23,874 nucleotides of DNA. Source: CAIZGX01 sp044239865 (GTDB lineage Bacteria > Bacteroidota > Bacteroidia > Flavobacteriales_D > Sanyastnellaceae). Each line of letters opens with the position of its first letter. Within the stretch, counting starts at the first letter, position 1. The translations under genes were made by a program, and so were the position numbers. The notes under the pieces are model-generated. The model searched no databases, was not told the DNA's origin, and saw only the letters and a program-made list of their open reading frames with translations. Positions 7,505 through 14,750 of this stretch are shown here, piece after piece. Location: NCBI GenBank assembly GCA_044239865.1, contig JBIIAO010000008.1:1-23874 (forward strand). The letters run 5' to 3'.

Positions 7505-8653
7505 TTATCGGCTGATTATCAAGGAAAAAACCCGTGGATAATCCTTTATGGAAATGAAATACCTGCCATTCGGCAAGTCGGAAACATCGAGGTCTGAATG
7601 GCTTCGAATCCGAGTCTTCAAAACCAGCTTTCCCTCGCCATTCCTCATTTCCAGACACAAGGACTTGTTCGGAGATTGAATGTGAACGGTGTCTTTCGCC
7701 GGATTGGGATAGATGCGAATTTCCGAAGACTCGGAATCAATGTTGTTTCCCGAAAGGTATTCTCCGAGAACAGGAGTCAAATCGAACTTGTGCAACTTCT
7801 GCTGATTCGTAATAAAGCTTTGGCTAAAGTATTCATTGGTTAGATACACGTCTATTCCGTTGGTGGTTGATACGCCTTCCACCTGGTGAAAATTCAAAGA
7901 CAAATTTATTTTTTGTTGGAAGGAAGAGAAGAAATCTGTTCCTTCAAAATCGAAAAGCAAATACATGAATGGCTGAAGCAAAGAAGAGTAACCAGAGAGA
8001 ATGACTAACTTTTTTGAAGGAATAAATGTCGCTCCGGTTATTAATCCATTTACATCTGAAGAGTCTTTTCGATGTGCCAAATAATTCCCTGGGATTTTAG
8101 GTAAACTGTAACAAACAGTGGTTTGATTGTCCCAATTCTTTGTGAAAAGAAATAGGCTGTCGGTTCCGGCTATGAAGGCCTCGCAATCGAAGGCCGTATT
8201 TTGGTTGGAAGGCGTGAAGTCTATTTGATCTTCGTAAGCGAAGGCAATGGTGTCTATTGCAGGCGTGCCTTCAAGAAGAGAAGATTTTTCAATTCGAAGA
8301 ATATGCAAATCTGTTCTGTTTCCAGCGTTGTTTCCGAAATCTCCGACATACAAATACAAGCTGTCTTGGGCGATTTCTTCCCAATCGAAATTGGAAGTTC
8401 CAAGTAGTGCAAAGGTTTGAAGAATTGCACCATTCAAGGTGTCGATCACATATAAATTCTCATCTGAATTATCGTTGTGTGTTAGCAATCCCTGTTGAAA
8501 AAAAACGAGTCCCGATGTTTCAGATATTTCCGATGAAAGTTGCACGGAATAAACGGGCGAAAGGGTAACGGTTGGAAGGTTGGGTTGGGCGAAAACTCCC
8601 ACACAAATACTTTGCAATAAAAAGATGAGAAAAATTCTTGCAAGAGCCTTCAT
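7505..8653 (-). CDS. T9SS type A sorting domain-containing secreted protein (beta-propeller-like)
   Basis: 382 aa. A signal peptide ends around residue 22 (...VGVFAQ). The middle (~30-300) has repeated beta-strand segments such as ETSGLVFFQQGLLTHND, NLYVIDTLNGAILQTF, WEEIAQDSLYLYVGDFGNN and HQVEGVSTTNGIDVYLTNE, reminiscent of SdiA-regulated/phytase-like propellers. The last ~75 residues (IRIYPNPAKDTVHIQS through LDVSDLPNGRYFISI to SLIISR) are a type A T9SS C-terminal targeting domain. The protein should therefore cross the outer membrane by T9SS and be surface-attached or released. Ligand or enzymatic activity unknown. Its start codon directly follows a TAACTTTG box. Divergent from acs. Confidence 0.85.
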   Translation of the reverse strand: MKALARIFLIFLLQSICVGVFAQPNLPTVTLSPVYSVQLSSEISETSGLVFFQQGLLTHNDNSDENLYVIDTLNGAILQTFALLGTSNFDWEEIAQDSLYLYVGDFGNNAGNRTDLHILRIEKSSLLEGTPAIDTIAFAYEDQIDFTPSNQNTAFDCEAFIAGTDSLFLFTKNWDNQTTVCYSLPKIPGNYLAHRKDSSDVNGLITGATFIPSKKLVILSGYSSLLQPFMYLLFDFEGTDFFSSFQQKINLSLNFHQVEGVSTTNGIDVYLTNEYFSQSFITNQQKLHKFDLTPVLGEYLSGNNIDSESSEIRIYPNPAKDTVHIQSPNKSLCLEMRNGEGKLVLKTRIRSHSDLDVSDLPNGRYFISIKDYPRVFSLIISR

Positions 8654-8657
8654 GAAT

Positions 8658-8665
8658 CAAAGTTA
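8658..8665 (-). promoter_or_regulatory. Putative -7 promoter box of the T9SS-protein gene
   Basis: Minus-strand TAACTTTG is a perfect TAnnTTTG match and ends only 4 nt before the ATG at 8653, again implying a leaderless or near-leaderless transcript. A weaker + strand TAACTTGG lies at 8683-8690, upstream of acs. Confidence 0.45.
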
Positions 8666-8709
8666 AGTTAAAAGCAATGATGTAACTTGGAACTTCAAAA
8701 TAGACGACT

Positions 8710-10656
8710 ATGAAACGAATTGAATCGTTTGAAGAATATAAATCGGTGTACGCGGAAAGCATTGCTAATCCTAATAAATTCTGGGGTGAAATAGCTGAAT
8801 CTTTTTCTTGGAAAAAGAAATGGGACACTGTTCTATCGGGAACCTTCGCCGATGCAAAAACCCGATGGTTCGACGGAGGTGAATTGAACATTACTGAAAA
8901 TTTACTCGACAGACATTTGGCTGAAAAAGGAAATGAAACTGCACTCATTTGGGAACCGAATGAACGTTCGGTTCAGGTGCGTTCATTCACGTATACTGAA
9001 CTTCATAAAGAAGTTTGTATCGCTGCTGAAATGCTTCGCACGATGGGTGTTCAAAAAGGAGATCGTGTTTGTATTTACATGAGCATGGTGCCTGAGTTGG
9101 TGTTCAGTGTGCTCGCCTGCGCGCGCATTGGGGCGGTGCATTCTGTTATTTTCGGCGGATTCAGCGCACGAAGCATTGCAGATCGCGTAGACGATGCTGA
9201 AGCAGACTTCGTGATAACCATGGACGGGGGACTTCGCGGAAACAAGATTATTCCATTGAAGTCGGTGGTGGATGAAGCATTGAATTCAACAAGAAAAATA
9301 AAAAATGTTTTGGTCTTCAACTACCTCAACCTTCCAACCGAAAAAAAAGAAGTAGATATCGATTGGAAGAAATTGAAAGGAAAAGTTCTTTCCTCCAATA
9401 ATTATATGAAGCCCGGAGCGACGCTTCAATCGGAAGATCCTTCGTTCATCTTGTACACCAGCGGATCAACGGGCAAACCGAAAGGCGTTGTGCACAGCAC
9501 TGCGGGTTACATGGTATGGACGGCCTATACTTTTTTGAATGTGTTTCAATACGAAAAAGGAGATATTCATTTTTGTACTGCCGATATTGGATGGGTTACA
9601 GGGCACAGTTATTTGATCTATGGACCTTTGCTGAACGGTGCTACTTCATTGATGTTTGAAGGCATTCCAACTTATCCCGATGCTGGAAGATTTTGGGACA
9701 TTGTAGCGAAGCACAAAGTGAGTATTTTCTACACGGCTCCAACGGCCATTCGCAGTTTAATGTCGGCCGGAGATGAATTTTTAGAAGGAAAAGATTTGTC
9801 TTCGTTGCGCATACTCGGAAGCGTTGGCGAACCCATTAACGAAGAAGCTTGGAATTGGTACCACGATAAAATTGGAAAAGGAAATTGTCCGGTTGTCGAT
9901 ACTTTTTGGCAAACGGAAACAGGCGGTGTTATGATCTCGAGTTTAGCCGGAGTAACGCCATCGAAACCGGTGTTTGCTACGTTGCCTATGCCGGGGGTTC
10001 TTCCTGTTTTGTTGGATGATAAAGGGAATGAAATTCTTGAAAACGATTTAACCGGAAACCTGTGTTTCAAACAGTCGTGGCCTTCTATGATTCGCACCAC
10101 GTATGGCGACCACGAGCGTTGTATTTTGAATTACTTCAGCACATATAAAAATTATTACTTCACCGGTGACGGCGCTTACCGTGACGAGAAAGGAATGTAT
10201 CGTTTAGCAGGAAGGGTTGACGATGTGTTGAATGTTAGCGGACACCGTATAGGCACTGCTGAAGTGGAGAACGCGATTAATCATACGCACGGTGTTATTG
10301 AAAGCGCTGTAGTTGGGTATCCGCATGACATTAAGGGGCAAGGAATCTATGCGTTTGTGATTTGTGCAGAGCAAGGTGGTGAACAAGATGCGATGCAAGG
10401 TCCTACGGAAGGTGCTTCGCAAGGGTTTGAGCAGGAGATGGTTTATTCCATTACCAAAACAGTGAGTGAGCAGATTGGGGCGATTGCGAAACCGGATAAA
10501 ATCGTAATTGTAAGCGGTCTTCCGAAAACGAGAAGTGGAAAGATTATGCGTCGCATTTTAAGGAAAATTGCTGAAGGGGAATTCGATGCTATTGGCGATA
10601 CGACTACCTTACTTGATCCGAGTGTGGTTAAAGAAATTATTGACAAAGCGAAATAA
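8710..10656 (+). CDS. acs: Acetyl-CoA synthetase (AMP-forming)
   Basis: Activates acetate (possibly also propionate) with ATP and CoA to acyl-CoA via an acyl-adenylate; cytosolic. 648 aa, normal length. Motifs in order: FWGEIAESFSWKKKWD N-terminal acetyl-CoA synthetase domain, ALIWEP, the AMP-binding loop YTSGSTGKPKGVVHS, DIGWVTGHSY, the FWQTETGG motif, GRVDDVLNVSGHRIGTAEVE (hinge and CoA region), and the C-terminal PKTRSGKIMRRILR with the catalytic, acetylatable Lys611. Odd: residues ~555-577 (around QGPTEGASQG) are a low-complexity 4-residue-repeat insertion in the mobile C-terminal domain, where E. coli Acs has a short loop; it is encoded by a 12-bp-phased DNA repeat also found before tdk. 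A symporter gene follows after 38 bp. Confidence 0.95.
   Translation: MKRIESFEEYKSVYAESIANPNKFWGEIAESFSWKKKWDTVLSGTFADAKTRWFDGGELNITENLLDRHLAEKGNETALIWEPNERSVQVRSFTYTELHKEVCIAAEMLRTMGVQKGDRVCIYMSMVPELVFSVLACARIGAVHSVIFGGFSARSIADRVDDAEADFVITMDGGLRGNKIIPLKSVVDEALNSTRKIKNVLVFNYLNLPTEKKEVDIDWKKLKGKVLSSNNYMKPGATLQSEDPSFILYTSGSTGKPKGVVHSTAGYMVWTAYTFLNVFQYEKGDIHFCTADIGWVTGHSYLIYGPLLNGATSLMFEGIPTYPDAGRFWDIVAKHKVSIFYTAPTAIRSLMSAGDEFLEGKDLSSLRILGSVGEPINEEAWNWYHDKIGKGNCPVVDTFWQTETGGVMISSLAGVTPSKPVFATLPMPGVLPVLLDDKGNEILENDLTGNLCFKQSWPSMIRTTYGDHERCILNYFSTYKNYYFTGDGAYRDEKGMYRLAGRVDDVLNVSGHRIGTAEVENAINHTHGVIESAVVGYPHDIKGQGIYAFVICAEQGGEQDAMQGPTEGASQGFEQEMVYSITKTVSEQIGAIAKPDKIVIVSGLPKTRSGKIMRRILRKIAEGEFDAIGDTTTLLDPSVVKEIIDKAK
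10373..10440 (+). repeat. In-frame copy of the 12-bp-phased AAGGT repeat inside acs
   Basis: AAGG or AAGA words start at 10373, 10385, 10397, 10409 and 10421, an exact 12-bp period, and encode a tetrapeptide-like series (QGGE/QDAM/QGPT/EGAS/QGFE). The 24-bp unit at 10396-10419 matches the pre-tdk unit at 297-320 at 20 of 24 positions. The frame used here (CAA GGT ...) is the one that also gives an open repeat peptide in the pre-tdk array. Confidence 0.75.
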
Positions 10657-10694
10657 TTATTTGCCTACTTTCTTTTTTTAAGTAATTTCACTTT

Positions 10695-12107
10695 ATGAGG
10701 CGAAAGATATTTTCAACAGATAAAAAGATCAGTTCTTTCTTAATTATCGGTGCGCTTATTCCTAGTTCGGGATTGTTTGTCGTAAACAGTCTTTTCGCAA
10801 GTTCTGGCAGTCACAGCGAATTACTTGTCCTTTATTTTCAATCGGTTTTAGCCGTTGTTTTCGGGGCTATCTTTTTTGCACCGGCTTGGGGGCGCATGCC
10901 TTTGAAAACGGAAGGTGAGCTCATTCCATATCGATTTATTGGGAAAGGCGCCGTTTCGCTAGCCAGGTTTAGAGGGCTTTATTTAGGATTCCTTATCCTG
11001 CCATTGGCTATCGCTGTGAGTATTCAGCCGTTATCTGAATACCTCTTTCCTGATACAAGCAGCCAGCATAAATTTACGGTTTTCACTTTGGTTGTTTTGT
11101 CGGTTAATGTATTTTTCAATACACTGTACAACCGAATTCGAATTGATGCAATCCTAGGGTATTTGACATTTGCTGTTGCCATTTTCTATTTAGTTGTGCA
11201 GCTCTCAACCGGAACTGGTTATTCCACTCCCCCTGAAAATCATTTAGCTTCTTGGGCAGACCATTTAAATCTCAAAACCATTCTGTTCTCTATAACCTTG
11301 CTTTGGTGGTTCGCTACCATTGTGGATTTACCGGACATGAGAGGGCAGCTGTTATTGACACTCAAAAACGGAAATGAATCGAGAAGAAATATGATTTTCT
11401 CCTTTCTCATAGCGTATTTCATTCAAGGAATTCTTCTCACCTTTCCTTTGATTTATCATTCAACAACTGATTGGAGTTGGATTAACAGTTTGTTTATTGC
11501 ATTTATTATTTTGAATGCCTTTCAGGCTATGTTCAGTGCGAACCACTGGGGCGCTAGCTTAATTTATGCAGGAGTCATACGTCCAATGTTATCGAACGAC
11601 AACAATGAGAAAGCGTATGGCTTTGGAACCATGGTCCTCGCGATAGGAATATCCGCTCTTTGGTTGCTTGTTGGAAAAACAACTGCGGAACTATTCGCTA
11701 CCATTTTTCTTTTTACTGCAGGCGTAGGACCTGTGTTTATTGCGCGTTGGTTATGGTCGAAGGTGAATGCACAGACTGTCTTGTCGGCCATGATAGGCGC
11801 ACCAATCATTTGGATCTTATGGTTGTTGCTGAAGCAAACTTCAATCTATCCTTTTTTAATGAACACACTTGGTATCTCCGAAACCTTTATAGATATTTTA
11901 ATTCCGGGAATATTGAATACGCTTGTGTGGTTAACGACACTTCTCATTAGTCAAAACAAAGAAGAAGAACTTCATGCTAAGCAATGGATTCAAGAGGTTG
12001 GTGTGTTAAGGGAATTCAATAGTAAAAGAAACTGGATTCTCTTCGTTGGATTGTCTATACTTTCTGGATTGATTTTATTTGGGCCTTCGCTGGTTTTTGG
12101 AAAATAA
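10695..12107 (+). CDS. Sodium:solute symporter (SSS) family membrane protein
   Basis: 470-aa polytopic protein with about 12 hydrophobic segments, starting LIIGALIPSSGLFVVNSLF. The second segment is followed by FFAPAWGRMPLKTEGELIPYRFIGKGA, which corresponds to the SSS signature (aromatic-P-x-W-R-x-G, then an E-x-x-P-x-R-F stretch). This family couples Na+ entry to uptake of a small organic solute. Its place 38 bp downstream of acs recalls the E. coli acs-actP arrangement, so acetate or another carboxylate is a reasonable but unproven substrate. A weak -7-like TAATTTCA lies 4 nt before the ATG, so it may also have its own start site. The first segment diverges from standard SSS proteins. Confidence 0.8.
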   Translation: MRRKIFSTDKKISSFLIIGALIPSSGLFVVNSLFASSGSHSELLVLYFQSVLAVVFGAIFFAPAWGRMPLKTEGELIPYRFIGKGAVSLARFRGLYLGFLILPLAIAVSIQPLSEYLFPDTSSQHKFTVFTLVVLSVNVFFNTLYNRIRIDAILGYLTFAVAIFYLVVQLSTGTGYSTPPENHLASWADHLNLKTILFSITLLWWFATIVDLPDMRGQLLLTLKNGNESRRNMIFSFLIAYFIQGILLTFPLIYHSTTDWSWINSLFIAFIILNAFQAMFSANHWGASLIYAGVIRPMLSNDNNEKAYGFGTMVLAIGISALWLLVGKTTAELFATIFLFTAGVGPVFIARWLWSKVNAQTVLSAMIGAPIIWILWLLLKQTSIYPFLMNTLGISETFIDILIPGILNTLVWLTTLLISQNKEEELHAKQWIQEVGVLREFNSKRNWILFVGLSILSGLILFGPSLVFGK

Positions 12108-12131
12108 AAAAACCAACGATGAAATCGTTGG
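12102..12131 (-). terminator. Rho-independent terminator reading leftward
   Basis: CCAACGAT (12113-12120) and ATCGTTGG (12124-12131) form a perfect 8-bp stem with a GAA loop. On the minus strand the stem is followed by a long T-rich run (the A tract at 12103-12112). It fits the transcript carrying the tRNA-Ser 3' end at 12141-12168, and also blocks read-through into the symporter gene from the right. Confidence 0.8.
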
Positions 12132-12140
12132 CTTAATGGG

Positions 12141-12168
12141 TGGCGGAGAGAGAGGGATTCGAACCCTC
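12141..12168 (-). other. 3' fragment of a tRNA-Ser gene (candidate attachment site)
   Basis: Minus strand shows a complete T arm (GAGGG-TTCGAAT-CCCTC), the 3' acceptor strand TCTCTCC, discriminator G and an encoded CCA, as in class II tRNA-Ser genes of this phylum. The 5' acceptor partner GGAGAGA is not found within 100 nt. The only GGAG-like sequence, ~83 nt away, gives two acceptor mismatches and no D or anticodon stem. The native-looking terminator directly downstream is intact. This is what remains at the far end of an element integrated into the 3' end of a tRNA gene. Confidence 0.6.
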
Positions 12169-12298
12169 ACTAAAAACCCTTTATTTACAAGTGTTTCAGA
12201 AGACCCTTAATCCCTGACGCTCCGATTACGCTCGTCTTTTCATTTTCAATTAAAACGAAGGTAATACAAATTTTAAAAAGTAAAAAAGAAATACTCTG

Positions 12299-12357
12299 CT
12301 ACGATTTCGCCAATCCCTGATAATTAAAAATTCCCGTTTCGAGCGAATATGTGAGGA
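12299..12357 (-). pseudogene. Detached C-terminal fragment of a LuxR-type response regulator (direct repeat copy A)
   Basis: Read on the minus strand this encodes LTYSLETGIFNYQGLAKS and then TAG. That is nearly the same as the C-terminus LTYSLEMGIFNYQGLARL of the response regulator at 14088-14750. The DNA of 12302-12357 matches 14091-14146 at 52 of 56 positions, then identity stops abruptly. The fragment lies 13 bp beyond the abiEii stop and even stays in frame with it. It is not an independent gene: it is the 3' end of a regulator gene cut off from its body by the AbiE module or by recombination between paralogues. Confidence 0.75.
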
Positions 12358-12370
12358 CCGAAGATTGAGG

Positions 12371-13402
12371 TTATTCCTTTCCGTTGAACTCATCTTCGAG
12401 CTGTTTTGCAGCTAGCATAATCTCATCGAATGTTGGCGGATTACCATAGATCATCTCTGAACGCATAACTTCATAGTCATTCTTTAGTGCATCTCGTATT
12501 TCATTATCAGGTACAATTGAAATACTACCCGGAATCAATTTGGTATAATTGAAACGTTTCAATCTTGAATAAAACTTCCGATGTTCAATTACCTCCGCTA
12601 TAAAACTTTTATTTTTCATTGTAACGGATGAAAAATCTTGTCTTCCCAAATGAAACAAATCGTAATAATGTCTTGACATGCGATCTGTTCGCATCTTATC
12701 TCGCTCATCGCGATTGTACTCCTCGTGTAGCAACAAAATCTTTTCCACCAGTGTTCTTTGCGGATGAATGGTAAGTACTTCAAAGTCATCTTCAACGTAA
12801 TTCGCATTTGGGAAATATGTGACCAAAAGAGATTTCATACTTCGCATAACACTCGGTTCCCTCATCGAACGAACACTGAATTCTATTTTCACACTGTCTC
12901 GCAGATAGGGATTCGGATCGAATAACGAAATGAAATTCACATAAATACTCTGCGGATCGGTATCGGGCATATCGGGTCGCACCGGCTTCGCCTCTATAGA
13001 GTACAAATTTTCGGGAACTTGCGATTCAACAAATTTAGATTTTAATGCCTCTAGCAGCTGATTTGAAGTAAACGCACATCCTGCTCTTCGCAATTGCTCA
13101 ACATAGTTTTTAGTAGGTGTTTGCTTATACGTCATTCCAACTGCTTCTGAGCTTAACGATATATCAATATCTTCAGAAAAACGATCAATTAAATGCCAGC
13201 CTTTACTCAATGAAGTCCCCCCCTTAAAGGCGAAATAATTGGCATACTTCGTTTCGAACAATAGCTTTATTGAAAGTGTGACCCACCAATCTTTTTCAAT
13301 TGCTTTTGCCGGTATTCCTGAAATTCGAGACGCTTCGTTTATTGACACCAAGCGCGAAGCATCGCTTAAGTTCTTTAACCAACCAATCATTCTACCTGGC
13401 AT
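12371..13402 (-). CDS. abiEii: AbiEii/AbiGii-family nucleotidyltransferase toxin
   Basis: 343-aa toxin of a type IV AbiE-like toxin-antitoxin/abortive infection pair; family members are DNA-polymerase-beta-type nucleotidyltransferases that can modify tRNA. Diagnostic motif: FAFKGGTSLSKGW (residues ~58-69), followed by RFSEDIDISLS (74-84), the GGTSxxK and DxD-type active site. Helical C-terminal part with VEKILLLHEEYNRDERDKMRTDRMSRHYYDLFHL, typical of the family's second half. The start overlaps the upstream antitoxin gene by 11 nt, indicating cotranscription and coupled translation. The module is bracketed by 56-bp direct repeats (12302-12357 and 14091-14146). Confidence 0.88.
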   Translation of the reverse strand: MPGRMIGWLKNLSDASRLVSINEASRISGIPAKAIEKDWWVTLSIKLLFETKYANYFAFKGGTSLSKGWHLIDRFSEDIDISLSSEAVGMTYKQTPTKNYVEQLRRAGCAFTSNQLLEALKSKFVESQVPENLYSIEAKPVRPDMPDTDPQSIYVNFISLFDPNPYLRDSVKIEFSVRSMREPSVMRSMKSLLVTYFPNANYVEDDFEVLTIHPQRTLVEKILLLHEEYNRDERDKMRTDRMSRHYYDLFHLGRQDFSSVTMKNKSFIAEVIEHRKFYSRLKRFNYTKLIPGSISIVPDNEIRDALKNDYEVMRSEMIYGNPPTFDEIMLAAKQLEDEFNGKE

Positions 13403-13997
13403 TTAAGATTTTTACAATGAAGTCACTCACCTTCGTTTGAGTTAGTCGTAAATCATGCTTCAAATTTTCTGGACTCTCTTTCTTCAATAACTGAATTATT
13501 CTATCCCTCTGCCCGACCGACAACTTCTGTAAATCTAATTCCTCCAAAGCCAAAAACAACAAACTTGTTATGTCGCCTTTCATGGAAAGCTTTTTGGCTG
13601 TTGTTGACTTAAAAACAATAGCGCTTTTTCCAATCTGAATTCTCTTTGAATGACCACTTGTTAGAAATACTAGCTTCATTGGAACTTGGGTAGATAAACC
13701 AACTTTGTTCAATGCATACTGACCAGAAGGTTTTATTTTCACATGCTCCTTTCTCGACAGCACCTGTGCCAACTCCTCAATTGATGGAAGTACCTTTCCG
13801 AAGACCTTATCAACTTTAGGCACCACATATATCCCTTGCCCCATTCTTTCCAATATACCAGATTCCACAAGTCTAGACAAAGACTTTCGAATTGCCGTTG
13901 AAGATCCCTCCTCCTTGAAATCGGAAGGTAAAAAGACACTACCTGGCTTTGCCCTTCTGATTTTCAATTCAATAACTTGATTAACGGACTCTTTCAT
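13392..13997 (-). CDS. AbiEi-like antitoxin (DUF6088 family)
   Basis: 201 aa. An N-terminal winged helix (about residues 10-60: PGSVFLPSDFKEEGSSTAIRKSLSRLVESGILERMGQGIYVVP, shown here in outline as SDFKE...AIRKSLSRLV...GIYVVP) resembles AbiEi/DUF6088 DNA-binding domains. The C-terminal part, with SGQYALNKVGLSTQVPM and FLTSG, matches the antitoxin core. It should neutralise the AbiEii toxin encoded immediately downstream and repress the operon. A 9-bp inverted repeat overlapping its promoter and start codon (13996-14025) is the likely operator. Length is normal for DUF6088. Confidence 0.85.
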   Translation of the reverse strand: MKESVNQVIELKIRRAKPGSVFLPSDFKEEGSSTAIRKSLSRLVESGILERMGQGIYVVPKVDKVFGKVLPSIEELAQVLSRKEHVKIKPSGQYALNKVGLSTQVPMKLVFLTSGHSKRIQIGKSAIVFKSTTAKKLSMKGDITSLLFLALEELDLQKLSVGQRDRIIQLLKKESPENLKHDLRLTQTKVSDFIVKILNAR

Positions 13998-14025
13998 GTC
14001 ACAAATATATAAAAAATTGTGACAT
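13996..14025 (-). promoter_or_regulatory. AbiE operator/promoter: 9-bp perfect inverted repeat over a TATATTTG box
   Basis: ATGTCACAA (13996-14004) and TTGTGACAT (14017-14025) are exact reverse complements with a 12-bp A/T-rich spacer. The minus-strand -7 box TATATTTG (14009 to 14002) is embedded in the left arm and ends 4 nt before the abiEi ATG (13997). Repressor binding would block both transcription start and the start codon region. AbiEi antitoxins of other bacteria are known to autoregulate through inverted repeats in their promoter. Confidence 0.65.
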
Positions 14026-14087
14026 TATTTGGAGTTAAAGTACGGTTATTCTTTTTGCCTCAGTTTTCTAAAAAAACAGTGGATAAA

Positions 14088-14750
14088 TTACAATCTCGCC
14101 AGTCCCTGATAATTAAAAATTCCCATTTCGAGCGAATATGTGAGGAGATGTGCTGATCGCTTGCAATTGGTTTTTCTTAGAATATTCTCGCGGTGTTTTT
14201 TAACGGTGCCACTTGCAATATTCAATTTGGAAGAAATTTCTTTGTTGGTAAACCCACGAATAATTAAGTCAATAATAATCTTTTCCTGGATTGAGAGTTC
14301 ACTGGGCATTCGCTTTTTCTCTTTGAAGTAGTTTAACTTCTGTGCGGTAACTAGCGAATTGAAGAATATCTTTTTCTCATGTGCGCTAATCAAAGCCTTT
14401 TTTATCTGACCAGAGTCGGCCTCTTTGGGCAGGTAACCCAATGCCCCAACAGATATGGCTCTGTCTATCATGTAATCATTTGTAATCATGCTCAGGACAA
14501 CCGCTGAAACTTTGGGGTACTTTTGTTTGATTACTTCAATGGTGCTGTCTCCAGATTTACCAGGCATATTAATATCCATAAGTACCACGTCGCAGGTTTC
14601 TTCTTTCAAAAAATCTAAAAACGATTGTCCGTCTGGAAAATCACCAACCACATGAAAGCGTTCAGCCCTGTCTTGGTTTAAAATTCTCTTAATGCCTTCA
14701 CGAGTTATGGTGTGATCATCTACCAGCGCAACTTTAATTGGAACTATCAT
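14088..14750 (-). CDS. LuxR/NarL-family response regulator
   Basis: 220 aa. Receiver domain at the N-terminus (KVALVDDHTITREGIKRIL with acidic D11/D12, phospho-acceptor D59 in LMDINMPGKSG, switch Ser in VVLSMI, conserved Lys in GYLPKEA). Then a C-terminal LuxR-type HTH (LSIQEKIIIDLIIRGFTNKEISSKLNIASGTVKKH, here split as SIQEKIIIDLIIRGFTNKEI and KLNIASGTVKKHRENI). Activated by the adjacent histidine kinase, with which it overlaps by 4 nt (ATGA), so it is translated from the same operon. Its last 18 codons are duplicated at 12299-12357 (direct repeat copy B here, 14091-14146), beyond the AbiE module. Confidence 0.93.
   Translation of the reverse strand: MIVPIKVALVDDHTITREGIKRILNQDRAERFHVVGDFPDGQSFLDFLKEETCDVVLMDINMPGKSGDSTIEVIKQKYPKVSAVVLSMITNDYMIDRAISVGALGYLPKEADSGQIKKALISAHEKKIFFNSLVTAQKLNYFKEKKRMPSELSIQEKIIIDLIIRGFTNKEISSKLNIASGTVKKHRENILRKTNCKRSAHLLTYSLEMGIFNYQGLARL
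14091..14146. repeat. 56-bp direct repeat copy B (3' end of the response-regulator gene)
   Basis: Same orientation as 12302-12357 and identical at 52 of 56 positions, including a 22-bp block starting TCCCTGATAATTAAAAAT and a 21-bp block TTTCGAGCGAATATGTGAGG plus A. Together the copies bracket the abiEi/abiEii pair (1.73 kb between repeat edges). Three of the four differences change an amino acid. Confidence 0.85.

Noticed and set aside
7410..7658. 134-aa version of the CxxC protein
   Set aside because: The extra N-terminal part overlaps the T9SS-protein gene out of frame on the same strand and has no protein-like character; the ATG at 7409 is sufficient.
12141..12224. Complete 83-nt tRNA-Ser on the minus strand
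   Set aside because: The candidate 5' acceptor GGAGCGT mismatches two of seven pairs, and no D stem or anticodon stem can be formed; only the 3' part is convincing.
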